64,000 nucleotides of DNA from Peromyscus leucopus (GCF_004664715.2 NC_051065.1:150432826-150496825); one strand, 5' to 3'; positions 31,492-41,246 are shown, counted from the stretch's first letter. Made by a program: numbers and translations. Notes: generated from the sequence alone by a model not told the origin.

Positions 31492-32440
31492 TAGATCTTT
31501 TTCTAAAGGAAAAGGGGGTATAATGTAGAAATAATAAGTTAAAAGGGTAAATTATTGAATCTACTTTAATCCTAAAGACAATTATTAGTCTCAAAATATT
31601 TTTTATTGTTATGGATTTTGGTTTATTGATACAAATTTAAAGTTATTTTTGTTATACTGTATGTATGTTTCTGCTCTTGTTTGGGATATTGTGCTCATGC
31701 AGCTTATTTTAAAATGTAATGTATAATTAAAAATACAGGTTAGTAGTTAGTCATCTATAATAATCAAACTTATAGTCATATTAGGTATGTTTTCAAGGTT
31801 AAACAGATATATTTACCTACATATGGTCTTTAAATACTTCAAAGACCTACAGAATATGGCATTTAAAATGTTTTAATAACCTAAGGCTTTTCTTGACAGT
31901 GAGACATGTCTGTTCCTGGCAGCACCAATTTACTTCAAAGAAGATGATGGGCATTGAGAAACTCTGTATGGAGTTTACTTTCTTTATGGCAAAAGCTAGC
32001 AAAAGAAACTGCCCTTGCCTCAATTGCTGACAGAATACTGTCTAAACTAGACCAGCAGGACACACGCAAAAAAAGAGACTGCCAAACTTTACCAAGATGA
32101 GATAGAATAGTCCTTCAAAATTCTCTGCTTCTCAGAAAAGCCTGTCAGATACACCAGGCCTGTAGGCCAGAGTTAGATGCCCCAACATTACAGAAGAACT
32201 TAGGATGACTGCCCAGGCAGCCAGATGTCCCTGTCACTAGGTAACATTTCACCTTTCTGGGGTCTTTGACGGAGTTGAAGACTAGAAAGTCATAGCTAAA
32301 GTTTTTCTTAGTTATATAAAAGGTAAATTAGGTATAAAACTTTAGACTCACAAAGATAAATAATAGAGTATTTTTTTCTAATTTTGCCAAATACAAATGG
32401 ACTGGATATTGTAACTGCAATTCTTGCTTGATAACTTTCT

Positions 32441-32600
32441 TGTTGTTGTTGTTTTTGTTTTTTTGAGACAGGGTTTCTCTGTGCAGCCCTGGCTGTCCTG
32501 GAATTTGCTCTGTAGACCAGGCTGGCCTCAAACTCACAGAGATCTGCCTGCCTCTGCCTCCTGAGTGCTGGGATTAAAGGCGTGCACCACCACCGCCTGA
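32441..32600 (-). mobile_element. B1 SINE, antisense, in ERV relic
   Basis: (TTG)n/T tail, TTTTTGAGACAGGGTTTCTC, CTCTGTAGACCAGGCTGGCC and GGCGTGCACCACCACCGCCT. Confidence 0.95.
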
Positions 32601-32674
32601 ACTATTTTTATTGTACATAATTTTATTATGTCAAAATTAAAACCTTCCTTTTTAATTAGACAAAAAAGCAAAAA

Positions 32675-33018
32675 TGCTGTGGAACAACCTTTGTACACTG
32701 TAAATATGTATTGCTCTCATTGTTAATAAAAAGCTGATTGGCCTATGGCTAGGCAGGATTTTTGGGGCAGAGAGAATCTTTGCTGGGAAGAAGGGTGGAG
32801 TCAGAGGAGTTGCCAAGGAGACACAGAGAGGAAGCAGGGGGTGCAAGATGAAAGAGAGGTAACACCACATGGCAGAATGTAGATTAATTGAAATGGATTA
32901 CTTTAAGTTGTAAGAGTGAGTTAGTAATAAGCCTGAGCTATCAGCCAATCATTTATAATTAATATTAAGTTTTTAAATGGTTATTTGGGAGCAGCTGCCC
33001 ATACACAGAGAAACTCCA

Positions 33019-33023
<5 letters not shown>
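32675..33023 (+). mobile_element. 3-prime LTR of the mys-like relic
   Basis: About 349 bp from TGCTGTGGAACAACC to AACTCCATCTAC. Contains TTAATAAAAAGCTGATTGGC, ATTGAAATGGATTACTTTAA and GTTAGTAATAAGCCTGAGCT. The start matches the LTRs at 22727 and 56667, so these families are related. Confidence 0.72.
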
Positions 33024-33070
<47 letters not shown>

Positions 33071-33516
33071 CTAACTTTTGGATCAAGATGTAAGTCTTAG
33101 CTGTCCCTGCCACCATGCCTTTGCTCTGTCATCATGGTCTCTAATCCTCTGATACTGTAAGCCCCAAATTAAACGATTCTTTTATAACTTACCTTGGTCA
33201 TGGTGGTTTATCACAGCAATAGAAAAGTAACTAAGACAAACATGGAAAGAATTAAAAGGGATATAATAGGAAATAAATAAAAATATCTTTATTTGCAGGT
33301 GACAGTATGCTATACCTAAAAGGCCCTGAAGACTCCACCAGAAATGCTTATTTGATAAGCATTTTCAACAAACTAGCAGGACACAAATCCAACATACAAA
33401 AAACCAGTAGCTTTTCCCTATACCAATAACAAGCTTACTGGGAAAGAAATTGGGGAGGGAGGAAATCCCATTTCTAATAGCTTTTTAAAAAAAAAAAAAA
33501 AAAAAAAAACCTAGTT

Positions 33517-33708
33517 AGCCGGGCGATGGTGGCGCACGCCTTTAATCCCAGCACTCGGGAGGCAGAGCTAGGTGGATCTCTGTGAGTTGGAGGCCAGCCT
33601 GGGCTACCAAGTGAGCTCCAGGAAAGGTGCAAAGCTACACAGAGAAACCCTATCTCAAAAAACAAACAAACAAACAAACAAAAAACAAAACAAAACAAAA
33701 AAACAAAA
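33517..33708 (+). mobile_element. B1 SINE in L1 (young cricetid type)
   Basis: GCCGGGCGATGGTGGCGCAC, AGTGAGCTCCAGGAAAGGTG and a (CAAA)n tail. Flanked by AAACCTAG on both sides. Confidence 0.96.
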
Positions 33709-33770
33709 ACCTAGGTAAAAACATAAGAAAGTGAAAGATCTTTATAATGAGAATTTAAGACACTGAATTA

Positions 33771-33907
33771 AGCATTGGTGGTGCACGCCTGTAATCTCAG
33801 CATTCAGGAGACAAGGAAGGCAGGCAGCGGGTTTGGTGCCCACCTGGTCTATCTATGTAGTTCCAAGCCAGTCAAGGTTGCATAGCAAGACCCTATTAAA
33901 AAAAACA
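33771..33907 (+). mobile_element. Old B1 SINE in L1
   Basis: GGTGGTGCACGCCTGTAATC, CCACCTGGTCTATCTATGTA and AAGACCCTATTAAAAAAAAC. Confidence 0.8.
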
Positions 33908-34615
33908 ATGAAGTCCCTAGATGATGGAAAGACTTCCTATGCTTGTGGATTAAAATAATTAATATTATGAAAATTCAAAAAAATGATCTACATGGTTAAA
34001 AGCACTCTCCCTTGAAATTCGAGTGCCATTATTAGTCTCAGTAATAGAAATAACCATTTTAAAATCCAAATGGGAGCACAAAAGACTTCTCCCCCCCAAA
34101 TTGTATTACAGAGTCAGAGTAACAACACAGCAAGCTAGGGACTCAAGACCAGAGCTGTAGAGCAATGGAATAGAGTAGAGGACCCAGAGGACCCAGAAAC
34201 AACCCAGCTGCAGCCACACAATCTTTCACAAAGGTATAAAACACATACTTCGGAGCAGGGAGGGGCAGACTCTTCCATAAATGATGCAGGAAAACTGGAT
34301 GCCCACGTTCCGGAGAATGAACTAGATCCCTATCTCTCACCCTGCACAACATCACCATTAAGATGTTTTAGTATCACTCATTTACACCCTTAACATGATA
34401 AAACTGGTTACCATAGTTTACAACTTAGTTGAGCCTGAGTCAAACTGTAAGAGGGAGAAACCAGACAGTTCCCAAAAGATTCTCCAAAATAACTGACCTT
34501 CAACAATGTCAGGTAGGATGATGAAGAGAAGTAGGGTGCTGTTTCAGATTAACAGAGACTTCAGAGCCAGAATAAGGAAATGCGATGAGTGATCCTGGAT
34601 CCCCCTGCCTCCACC

Positions 34616-34700
34616 TCCAGTTTTAGGCGGTGCTAGAGACAGAATCCAGGGTTTCATGCATGGTAAGCAAGTCCCCTCCCACTGAGCTACATCCCCAGCC
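34616..34700 (-). mobile_element. ID-type SINE, antisense
   Basis: GGTGCTAGAGACAGAATCCA, GCATGGTAAGCAAGTCCCCT and ACTGAGCTACATCCCCAGCC. Confidence 0.75.
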
Positions 34701-34741
34701 CTTGTCTCATTTTTCTCTTAAACTTAATCATCATCATCTCA

Positions 34742-34885
34742 GCTGGGCAGTGGTGGTGTACACCTTTAATCCTAGCACTTGGGAGGCAGAGACAGGCAGG
34801 ATCTCTGTGAGTTCTAAGACAGCCAGGGATACACAGTGCAACAGTCTGGAAGAAACAAAAACAAACAAACAAACAAACAGAAAAC
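34742..34885 (+). mobile_element. B1 SINE
   Basis: GCTGGGCAGTGGTGGTGTAC, TCCTAGCACTTGGGAGGCAG and a (CAAA)n tail. Internal deletion removes the GGCCAGCCTGG box. Confidence 0.92.
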
Positions 34886-35671
34886 CTCAGAGACATACCA
34901 AACACCCTATTTTGTGCAAAAGAGCTAACACCATATAGTTAGTATAGTTTGTTCTATAATCGACTATGAGCTACTCCATCAATACAGAGACAAAAGCCTG
35001 TGTCCAAGCGTAGTGGACAAAGTTAGGATCCAGTTTTTTCCCTAAGGTATTAAGACACTGTCAGGTGGGACCTCGAAGGAGGAATGACAGGAGTGGACTT
35101 TGACCTACCCAGCTTTCTGTGGCAACCAGGTTACTGGCTTCATTGTGATCAGGTCTTAACAAAAGCTTATGGGTGTCTAAGTACAGTGTGTCCCCAGCTT
35201 GGGGCCACCAGGCAACCATGCTCATGCCCTAAAGAATCAGGGCCCTGAGGAACAGTGTTTGCTTGGGCTCTCTGTGCCTCAGAAGACCTGCACAAGTAAT
35301 AATTCAAGGCCAGCAGGCTGGCCTCTGTCCCAGGGTGGAAGTAAGAACTACCTACTGCCCACGTGCTAAGCTGCAGAAGACTGCCCAGATGGGCCACATT
35401 CCACCTCGACTGAGACACCCTGTGCTGCTGTGTTGTGGCTTGTTATAGCAGCATAGACTGGTCCTTCTTGTTTTGAGTAGTTTCTCAGCGAGCCTGGAAG
35501 TCCTACAGGTAGACTCTCCTCCAGCCCGGGCTCCCAGGCCACAGGCCACAATGCCAGTGCACAGTCAATGCTTATTTCCTGTTAAATTGAGTCTTTTCAC
35601 GCTATCACAGGTAGCACTGAATACTGCAAGTACACTTTCTACAACTATCACAGTAGCACTGAAACTTAGTT
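34886..35671. other. Unassigned sequence
   Basis: No repeat or gene recognised. GTAGCACTGAA appears at about 35612 and 35652 inside a loose 40-bp repeat with CTATCACAG. Confidence 0.4.
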
Positions 35672-35812
35672 TCAGGTTTTTTTGGTTTGGTTTTGTTTGA
35701 GGCAGAGCCTCCTTTTGTAGCCCTGACTAGCCTGATATTCACTATACAGCTCAAACTAGCCTCAAATTCACAACCCTGCTGCACCAGCCATATGGATAAC
35801 AGGATTACAAGG
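35672..35812 (-). mobile_element. Old B1-like SINE, antisense
   Basis: GTTTGAGGCAGAGCCTCCTT, GTAGCCCTGACTAGCCTGAT and ATGGATAACAGGATTACAAG. Confidence 0.7.
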
Positions 35813-36029
35813 TACTTGTTAGGTTTAACTTCGGTTTAGTATTTCACTGCATAGCTTCCTGTGTTGACCCCTGATCATTCCATGTAAGTTTCGAGTGTCT
35901 CTATAAAGTCCTTAAGTTGTCGGGAGCCATGCTCTGTGCTGTTCTGCCGTCTCTGTTCTCTCCCACATGGACTACACTGTAAATGTTAAACACACACACT
36001 CATGAGTAGGGATATATAAATAGCCCAGG
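35813..36029. other. Unassigned sequence
   Basis: No feature recognised. Confidence 0.35.
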
Positions 36030-36310
36030 ACGGGGCCATTGAGATGTTTAAGTGTGTAAAGGCACTTGCCACTAAGTGTGACAACCTACGTTTGTTATTT
36101 TGTCTTTTTTTTTTTTTTTTTCAGAGCTGAGGATCGAACCTAGGGCCTTGCGCTTGCTAGGCAAGTGCTCTACCACTGAGCTAAATCCCCAACCCCGACA
36201 ACGTAAGTTTGATCCCTGGGACACACACAGTGGAAGGAAAGAAACCACACATGCAGCCTAGTACACGTGCATGCACACACATACAAGTACATACGATAAA
36301 TAAATGTAAT
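36030..36310 (+). mobile_element. B3-type SINE split by an ID
   Basis: Head 36030-36103 (GGCCATTGAGATGTTTAAGT) and remainder 36197-36310 (TTTGATCCCTGGGACACACA, AAATAAATGTAA). The antisense ID lies between GACAACCTA and GACAACGTA. Confidence 0.85.
36104..36196 (-). mobile_element. ID SINE, antisense, nested in B3
   Basis: T18 tail, GAGGATCGAACCTAGGGCCT, GCTAGGCAAGTGCTCTACCA and CTGAGCTAAATCCCCAACCC: near-consensus, young. Confidence 0.95.
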
Positions 36311-36480
36311 TTAAAAATATTTAAAAGAACAGTTCAGTGAAAATTTACAGTATGTAATTTTCTGCAACAGGTAAAAATAAGTTTAATTGAACGCTAGCTA
36401 AGGATATAGAAGGTCTTAGGTTCAACCATCATCATTAAAGCTATCACCATCATCATCTATATAGTTAGCAAGGACCTTTC
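36311..36480. other. Unassigned AT-rich sequence
   Basis: Short ATCATC repeats near 36425-36460. Nothing else seen. Confidence 0.35.
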
Positions 36481-36541
36481 TTTTCTTCTCTCTCTCTTTC
36501 CCTCCTTCCCTCCCTCCCTTCTTCCTTCCTTCCTTTCTTTT

Positions 36542-36603
<62 letters not shown>

Positions 36604-36652
36604 TTTCTCTTTCTTTCTCTTTCTTTCTCTTTCTTTCTCTTTCTTTCTTTTT
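36481..36652. repeat. (TTTC)n polypyrimidine tract
   Basis: CCTT/CCCT start, about 20 TTTC units and a TTTCTC variant block, adjoining the A-tail side of the antisense B1 at 36653. Confidence 0.96.
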
Positions 36653-36850
36653 CCAAGACAGGGTTTTTCTGTGTAGCCTTAGCTGCCCTTGACTGTTCTA
36701 GAACTTGCTCTGTAGATCAGGCTGGCCTCGAACTCAGAGATCCACCTGCCTCTGCTTCCTTGAACTCAGAGATCTACCTTTTTCTGCTTCCTGAGTGCTG
36801 GGATTGAAAGCATGCGTCACCGCCGCTGCCACCACCACCATCACCAACAC
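36653..36850 (-). mobile_element. B1 SINE, antisense, with internal duplication
   Basis: CCAAGACAGGGTTTTTCTGT and GTAGATCAGGCTGGCCTCGA, then the GAACTCAGAGATC-TACC-CTGCTTCCT segment appears twice (36730-36760 and 36762-36792). Ends in a (CCACCA)n patch. Confidence 0.9.
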
Positions 36851-36904
36851 GGACATTTCTAATTTATGCTATTGTGTTAAAAAAAAAAAAAAAAAAGTAA
36901 GTAG

Positions 36905-37076
36905 GGAGATGGAGTTGAGGATGTAGCTCAGGTACTAGAGTATTTGCCTAGCATGCATGTCCTGGTTTTAATCCCCATAAAACCAGATGTGGCAATATCA
37001 GAAGGAAGCAGATACTCAGCTACAGAGCAAGTTCGAAGCTAGTCTGGGCTACATAAGAGTCTGTCTTTAAAACAAC
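36905..37076 (+). mobile_element. B4-type SINE (ID-B1 fusion)
   Basis: TGAGGATGTAGCTCAGGTAC, TTTGCCTAGCATGCATGTCC and TTTTAATCCCCATAAAACCA, then B1-like GCTAGTCTGGGCTACATAAG and TCTGTCTTTAAAACAACC. Confidence 0.78.
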
Positions 37077-37086
37077 CAAAAAGGGT

Positions 37087-37278
37087 GGTGGTGGGTGGGG
37101 ATTTAACTCAGTGGTAGAGTGCTTGCCTAGCAAGTGCAAAGTTCTGGGTTTGGTCCTCAGCTCTGGAAAAGAAGGGGGGGAAGGGAGGAAGAGAAGGGGA
37201 GGGGAGGGGAAGGGAGGGGAGGGGAGGGGAGGGGAGGGAGGAGAGGAGAGGAGAGGAGAAGAGAAAAAGAAAAAAAAA
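37087..37278 (+). mobile_element. ID SINE with (GGGGA)n purine tail
   Basis: GGGGATTTAACTCAGTGGTA, GAGTGCTTGCCTAGCAAGTG and TGGTCCTCAGCTCTGGAAAA, then about 110 bp of GGGGA/GGAGA. Confidence 0.92.
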
Positions 37279-37504
37279 TACAATTAGGCACAGCACAAAA
37301 TCTTTCACAAAACAAAGGCCTGATCTTTACATCAGTTTCTTGTCATTTGTTACAAGCTAGTGTAGAATTCAGTATTTTTTTTTTTTCTCTTTCAAAGGGA
37401 GAATAAATAATACATGCCAGGAAGTTAGCGTCGAACTTGTCATGGCAACTGCCTCACTTCCGTAGCACTGCCTGGCAGATGTTGCTCCCGGGGCCCTCCC
37501 TGAA
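37279..37504. other. Unassigned sequence
   Basis: Nothing recognised beyond a T12 run at about 37376. Confidence 0.35.
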
Positions 37505-37625
37505 TGAACTCCCTTAACCTTCACAGTAATCTTTTAAGAAACGGACACAGACAGGGTAGGTAATGTGCCCCAGAGCCGATAGGCCGGGGTTCAAAGGCAA
37601 GCAGCCCAGCTCCAGAGCCCTCAAC
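37505..37625 (-). mobile_element. MIR SINE, antisense
   Basis: CCTTCACAGTAATCTTTTAA, AGGTAATGTGCCCCAGAGCC, GGGGTTCAAAGGCAAGCAGC and CCAGCTCCAGAGCCCTC in inverted MIR order. Confidence 0.75.
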
Positions 37626-37692
37626 TGCTCTTCCGGTGTTTAGTGACCCTCCCAACTCCTCCCCTACGTCCTGCTTGTGCCTCCAAGAGGGT

Positions 37693-37696
<4 letters not shown>

Positions 37697-37753
<57 letters not shown>
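37697..37753. repeat. (CA)n microsatellite
   Basis: About 28 uninterrupted CA units. Confidence 0.97.
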
Positions 37754-37754
<1 letters not shown>

Positions 37755-38079
37755 CCCCAGTCTATGAGTTTCAAGGTTTGAAGTACCGGTAAGGAACTAT
37801 TGAAGTGTTCTGGAAACTATGTGTAGTTTGTCACTGAGGGAACATGACCACTTGTCCTGGCTGTAGACATAATCTACATAGATCCCCAGCCAGTGTCCCT
37901 GAAGGTTCAGCCCCAGCTCCAGATCGCATCACACAGAAACCCCACCCCCCCTTACCCTGGAGAGGCAAGACTGATGGTGGCCTGGAGGGGAGAGGGATGC
38001 TAATCACTCTGAGAGCTGGGAGCATGTGGTGTGAAGTTTCTAGGACCCTGGCTCTCCCTTGGCAAAACCCTTAAGGATC
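37754..38079. other. Unassigned sequence
   Basis: No repeat or gene recognised. Leads into the CpG-richer patch. Confidence 0.4.
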
Positions 38080-38420
38080 GTTTGCAATTGTCAGAAAGCA
38101 AAGTAGGAAATTCTGTCTTCTGAGATCTCGGAAAGCCCGCTGGAGATGACCCCGGCCAGCGCCGCTTGGGATGAAATGAGCAGCCCTCAAAGGGGCAGCC
38201 CTACTGTCACAGTGAAATGTGTTTCCAGTCCACACGCGGAATGTTTGCTCGCCGGCAGCCAAAAGCACTTGGAGCAGGCAGTGATGACCTCATAAAGCAG
38301 GAAATCTGAGCAGTTAGTCAGATGATTAACGTGTTTTCGAGCTGGAGGAGCAGAGTGTCATGTAATGAAAATATCATTGTAGAAGGAGTTTCCAAATTGG
38401 GGGACAGCCTAGAAACCCAT
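38080..38420. promoter_or_regulatory. Candidate conserved noncoding or enhancer-like patch
   Basis: Repeat-free. About eleven CpGs between 38125 and 38345 in an otherwise CpG-poor window. Dense factor-like words include TGATGACCTCA (38282), GCAGGAAAT and GATGATTAAC. No start codon or splice context. Function is inference only. Confidence 0.3.
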
Positions 38421-38465
38421 CATGTCAAAAAATTCCTCGCTTTGTGAATGTGGAAACCGACTCGT

Positions 38466-38626
38466 GGTCTGTCTGTTTGTTTTGTGTTTTTTGAGACAGG
38501 ATCTCTATGCAGCCCTGCCCTGGGACTTGCTATGTAGACCAGGCTGGCCTGGAAGTCCCAGGAATCTGCCTGTCTCTGATCCCATGAGTACTGGGATTAA
38601 AGCGCATGCACCCATCAAGCCTGGCT
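38466..38626 (-). mobile_element. B1 SINE, antisense, diverged
   Basis: TTTTTTGAGACAGGATCTCT, TATGTAGACCAGGCTGGCCT and GCGCATGCACCCATCAAGCC. Confidence 0.9.
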
Positions 38627-38799
38627 AAACTGACACTTTTTTAAAAAAAAGAAGCTTTCAGGGCTTCTGGCTCAAGAAAAGTCGGGGTGTAATTTTTCCA
38701 CTATATCCCCCCTCCCTTGCAAGATCCTGTGCAGCCTCGAGTCTCCAGTCCTTGATTCATCCTGGGTGCCTGGGGACTCTTCTTTTTAGCAGTTTCTCT
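38627..38799. other. Unassigned sequence
   Basis: No feature recognised. Confidence 0.35.
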
Positions 38800-39016
38800 T
38801 TTTTAAGACTTAGCCATTTTATCTGCAAGTGTTTTGCTTATATGTTTGTGTGCCACGTGCATGCCTGGTGCCTGAAGAGTTCAGAAGTGGCCACAGGGTC
38901 CCCTAGAACTGTAGTTACAGATGGTTATGAGTCACCGTGTGGGTCCTGGGAATCCAACCCAGGTCCTGTGCAAGAACAGCAAGTGCTCTTAACTGGTGAG
39001 CTATCTCTGCAGTTCC
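38800..39016 (-). mobile_element. B2 SINE, antisense
   Basis: TTTATCTGCAAGTGTTTTGC, GGGAATCCAACCCAGGTCCT and TTAACTGGTGAGCTATCTCT. Confidence 0.9.
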
Positions 39017-39026
39017 TCGGTGGTTT

Positions 39027-39375
39027 CTTTTTTTAACTTCTAATCATACGCATGTGCATGCATGTGCACAAGTGCCGATAGAGGTTAGAAGAGGTTGTTG
39101 GATCCCCCAGAGCTGGAGTTACAAGTGATTGTGAGCTGCCTGACTTGGGACTACCAAACTCAGGCCCTCAGAAGAGCGGGGAGGGCCGGGCGGGTGGCGC
39201 ACGCCTTTAATCCCAGCACTCGGGAGGCAGAGGCAGGTGCGTCTCTGTGAGTTGAAGGCCAGCTTGGTCTACAAAGTTCCAGGAAAGGCGCAAAACTACA
39301 CAGAGAAACCCTGTCTCGAAAAACAAAACAAAATAAAGAAAGAAAGAAAGAAAGAAAAGAAGAGCAGGGAGTACT
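39027..39375 (-). mobile_element. B2 SINE, antisense, split by B1
   Basis: Left part 39027-39178 (CCAGAGCTGGAGTTACAAGT, ACCAAACTCAGGCCCTCAGA). The remaining GAGTACTCTT follows after the inserted B1. Confidence 0.78.
39185..39357 (+). mobile_element. B1 SINE nested in B2 (young type)
   Basis: GGCCGGGCGGGTGGCGCACG, CAAAGTTCCAGGAAAGGCGC and (GAAA)n tail. Flanked by AGAAGAGC on both sides. Confidence 0.95.
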
Positions 39376-39543
39376 CTTTTCTTTTCTTTTCTTCTTTTTT
39401 TCCACACAGGGTTTCTCTGTGTAGTCCTAAAACTTGCTCTGTAGACCAGCCTGGCCTCGAACTCACAGAGACCCACCTGCCTCTGCCTCCTGAGTGCTGG
39501 GATTAAAGGCGTGCACTGCTGCTGCTGCTCCCCCCCCCCCCCC
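39376..39543 (-). mobile_element. B1 SINE, antisense, then poly-C
   Basis: CTTTT tail, CACACAGGGTTTCTCTGTGT, TAGACCAGCCTGGCCTCGAA and GGCGTGCACTGCTGCTGCTG, then a C14 run. Confidence 0.93.
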
Positions 39544-39562
39544 AGTGGTTTCTTTTTAAAGG

Positions 39563-39652
39563 TTGTGTTCTGTTTGGTGTTGGGAATGTGACCTGGGATC
39601 TCACATGCTCCGTAAGCCTGACTTGACTACTGAGCTGCACCCTCAGCCAGTT
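39563..39652 (-). mobile_element. ID-type SINE, antisense, old
   Basis: GTTGGGAATGTGACCTGGGA, CTCCGTAAGCCTGACTTGAC and TACTGAGCTGCACCCTCAGC. Confidence 0.6.
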
Positions 39653-40549
39653 TTATTATGTTTTCTTCACTGGTTTGAGGTCCAATTCAAGAATCAAGCA
39701 ACATTCCATTTCATGAACTAGAGTGTATTCCCATTTTAGTCGTCTTGTTCATGGTAGTTAGTACGTTCCTCTTCCCCGGTGGTTCCCGCGCTGCAGGCTG
39801 CTTTCAGCTCTCATTGCTGAAGAAAGGGGCAGCCAGTCAGACCAGGGTTAGACACGACCTCCATACATCATCTGCATTGACTTTAGAGATCTTAAGGTCC
39901 GACGGGTAGTTTTTAGACCTTTTTCATATCTACCCATGCTAATGTGGTAAAATTTTTTGACAATCTGCTTGTATTGATTTTCAAATAATAAAAAACAACC
40001 AGTCTCAGCAAACCCCAAATCCTTCCTTTCACATACACAAAGCTTTCTGGCTTTCAAAAACTACCACCAACGACTTCTCCACCAGACCTACCTTCTCACT
40101 TGGAAGGAGGCATTCTGGGAAGCTTGTGTTCTGCAAGGACCAGAAGGATGGCCCCTGGGAGCCCTCTCCCAGCATGTTCCCAGCTCTCCTGATCCTTAGT
40201 CTGTGTGGGTCTGCAGCAAGGTTCTGGTTGCAGAGGCACTGAGCTTGGCCTGCATTCTCTATTCCAGGCAGAGGGGGCAGAGTGGGCAGAGGGGGCAGAG
40301 GGGGCAAAGGTACCTACCTACCCCATGAGGACTGGAGAAGAGATAAGCCCCAAACCTGGAAGTCAGGTAAGAATTCCACACACACCTTTGACTCCACCCT
40401 TAGTAAAGACATCCACTCCAGGAAAAATCTTAAACACTGCCCTAGTCTGGCTGGGGGTAGAATGTGTCCTAACAACATCATGTTTCAAAATGACCCCGCA
40501 TAGGCCTCATCCAGATATCTGGAGGCATCTGTCATCCCAGGCAAGGCCC
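39653..40549. other. Unassigned 0.9 kb with a small VNTR
   Basis: Mostly unique. A GGGGCAGA-type minisatellite of about five units lies at 40269-40310. No gene recognised. Confidence 0.45.
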
Positions 40550-40620
40550 TTGCTAGCTATGACTGTGAGCAGATGAACTTCCCTCATTTAAATTTTCTCA
40601 TCTGTAAATTGGGTTTGCTC
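40550..40620 (+). mobile_element. MIR fragment
   Basis: TTGCTAGCTATGACTGTGAG, then TTTTCTCATCTGTAAATTGG matches the MIR core and 3-prime half. Confidence 0.7.
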
Positions 40621-41044
40621 TGACACGTCTGGAAGGGGGAAAAAGAAAAAAGAAAAGAAAGCCAGGCCCTCAGAAAGCGGTAGCTGTCACTCTGAGGTGA
40701 CTTCAGTAACTGTAACCCAAGGGAAGCCTAGGGGAAACTCAGCAGGAAACCAAGAGCTCTTCTGTGAAAAAGGAACCGAAACGGCCCTGCTGGGCCCTGG
40801 CTTTGCTGTGCAGGGCTGGGGGCCTTCAGCTGGGCTCTGGAGGAGAGGAGCGGCTAGGGAGATCCCCCCAGGGGGTGGCAGTCGCTATCACCTGACCCTG
40901 TGTGCCCCGCCTCCCTGCCCAGGCAGAAAGGAGGGTGGCTTGTAAGTACTCTAAAAACTGGTAGTTTCCAAAGCTACGGCCTTCACACCTACATCTGTGC
41001 AGCTGCTTGCTGTACGGCCCTCAAAACTAGGTAAAGGGAGAACG
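40621..41044. other. Unassigned sequence
   Basis: Short A/G patch at 40637-40662. Otherwise no feature recognised. Confidence 0.4.
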
Positions 41045-41125
41045 AACTCCATTCAGGGCCTCTACTGTATTCATAAAAGGTCCTCCTTAATCCTCACTAG
41101 AACCCTCTGGAGTGTGTACAGCCGT
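41045..41125 (-). mobile_element. Possible MIR fragment, antisense
   Basis: CTCCTTAATCCTCACTAGAA followed by CCCTCTGGAGTGTG resembles inverted MIR. Weak. Confidence 0.4.
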
Positions 41126-41246
41126 TCTAGGCCTGCAGAACCAAGGCTCTTTTGTGGCTGGGCCGTGGACACCTCAGTGGCAGAGCCCTTAACCTGGCAT
41201 GCATCCAGAATTCAAGGCATGGGCTTTTCTCGGGAACTCAGCCTCA

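Larger units (their letters stand above)
29491..33023 (+). mobile_element. mys-like ERV relic, internal region plus 3-prime LTR, no 5-prime LTR
   Basis: AT-rich internal sequence (for example AAAAAGGGAGTAAAGTAATA at about 30117), a purine-rich CAAAAAAGCAAAAA before the LTR, and one LTR at 32675-33023. No recognisable gag, pol or env frame. The left edge abuts URR1 text at a C-rich run with no LTR, so the 5-prime LTR seems deleted. Size and LTR length fit what I recall of mys elements; assignment is inferred. Confidence 0.6.
29320..33238 (+). mobile_element. URR1-like hAT-Charlie element, split
   Basis: 5-prime part 29320-29490 (AGTGTGGTGGTTTAGATGAG, TTAGGAGGTGTGGCCTTGTT) and 3-prime part 33024-33238 ((TC)n, GATCAAGATGTAAGTCTTAG, AGCAATAGAAAAGTAACTAA). 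A one-LTR retroviral relic fills the gap. It inserted in the reverse transcriptase region of the L1. Confidence 0.82.
23950..34605 (+). mobile_element. Ancient L1 (L1M-like), ORF1 through 3-prime UTR, heavily interrupted
   Basis: Plus-strand L1 landmarks occur in order. ORF1-like text lies at 24330-25190 and 25860-26150, the ORF2 start near 26330-26525, and endonuclease text at 27180-27430 and 27665-27825. Reverse transcriptase text follows at 28500-28790, 29180-29318 and 33245-33470, the C-terminal part at 33720-34350, and 3-prime UTR-like text at 34370-34605. No frame is intact. About twenty insertions account for most of the 10.6-kb span; the L1 residue is about 5 kb. Dead copy. Confidence 0.85.

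Noticed and set aside
29491..32674. Intact retroviral genes in the mys-like relic
   Set aside because: No long frame or recognisable gag, pol or env text. The region is AT-rich and broken by four B1 insertions.
40269..40310. CRISPR-like direct repeats
   Set aside because: Short GGGGCAGA minisatellite with no spacers, in a mammalian genome.
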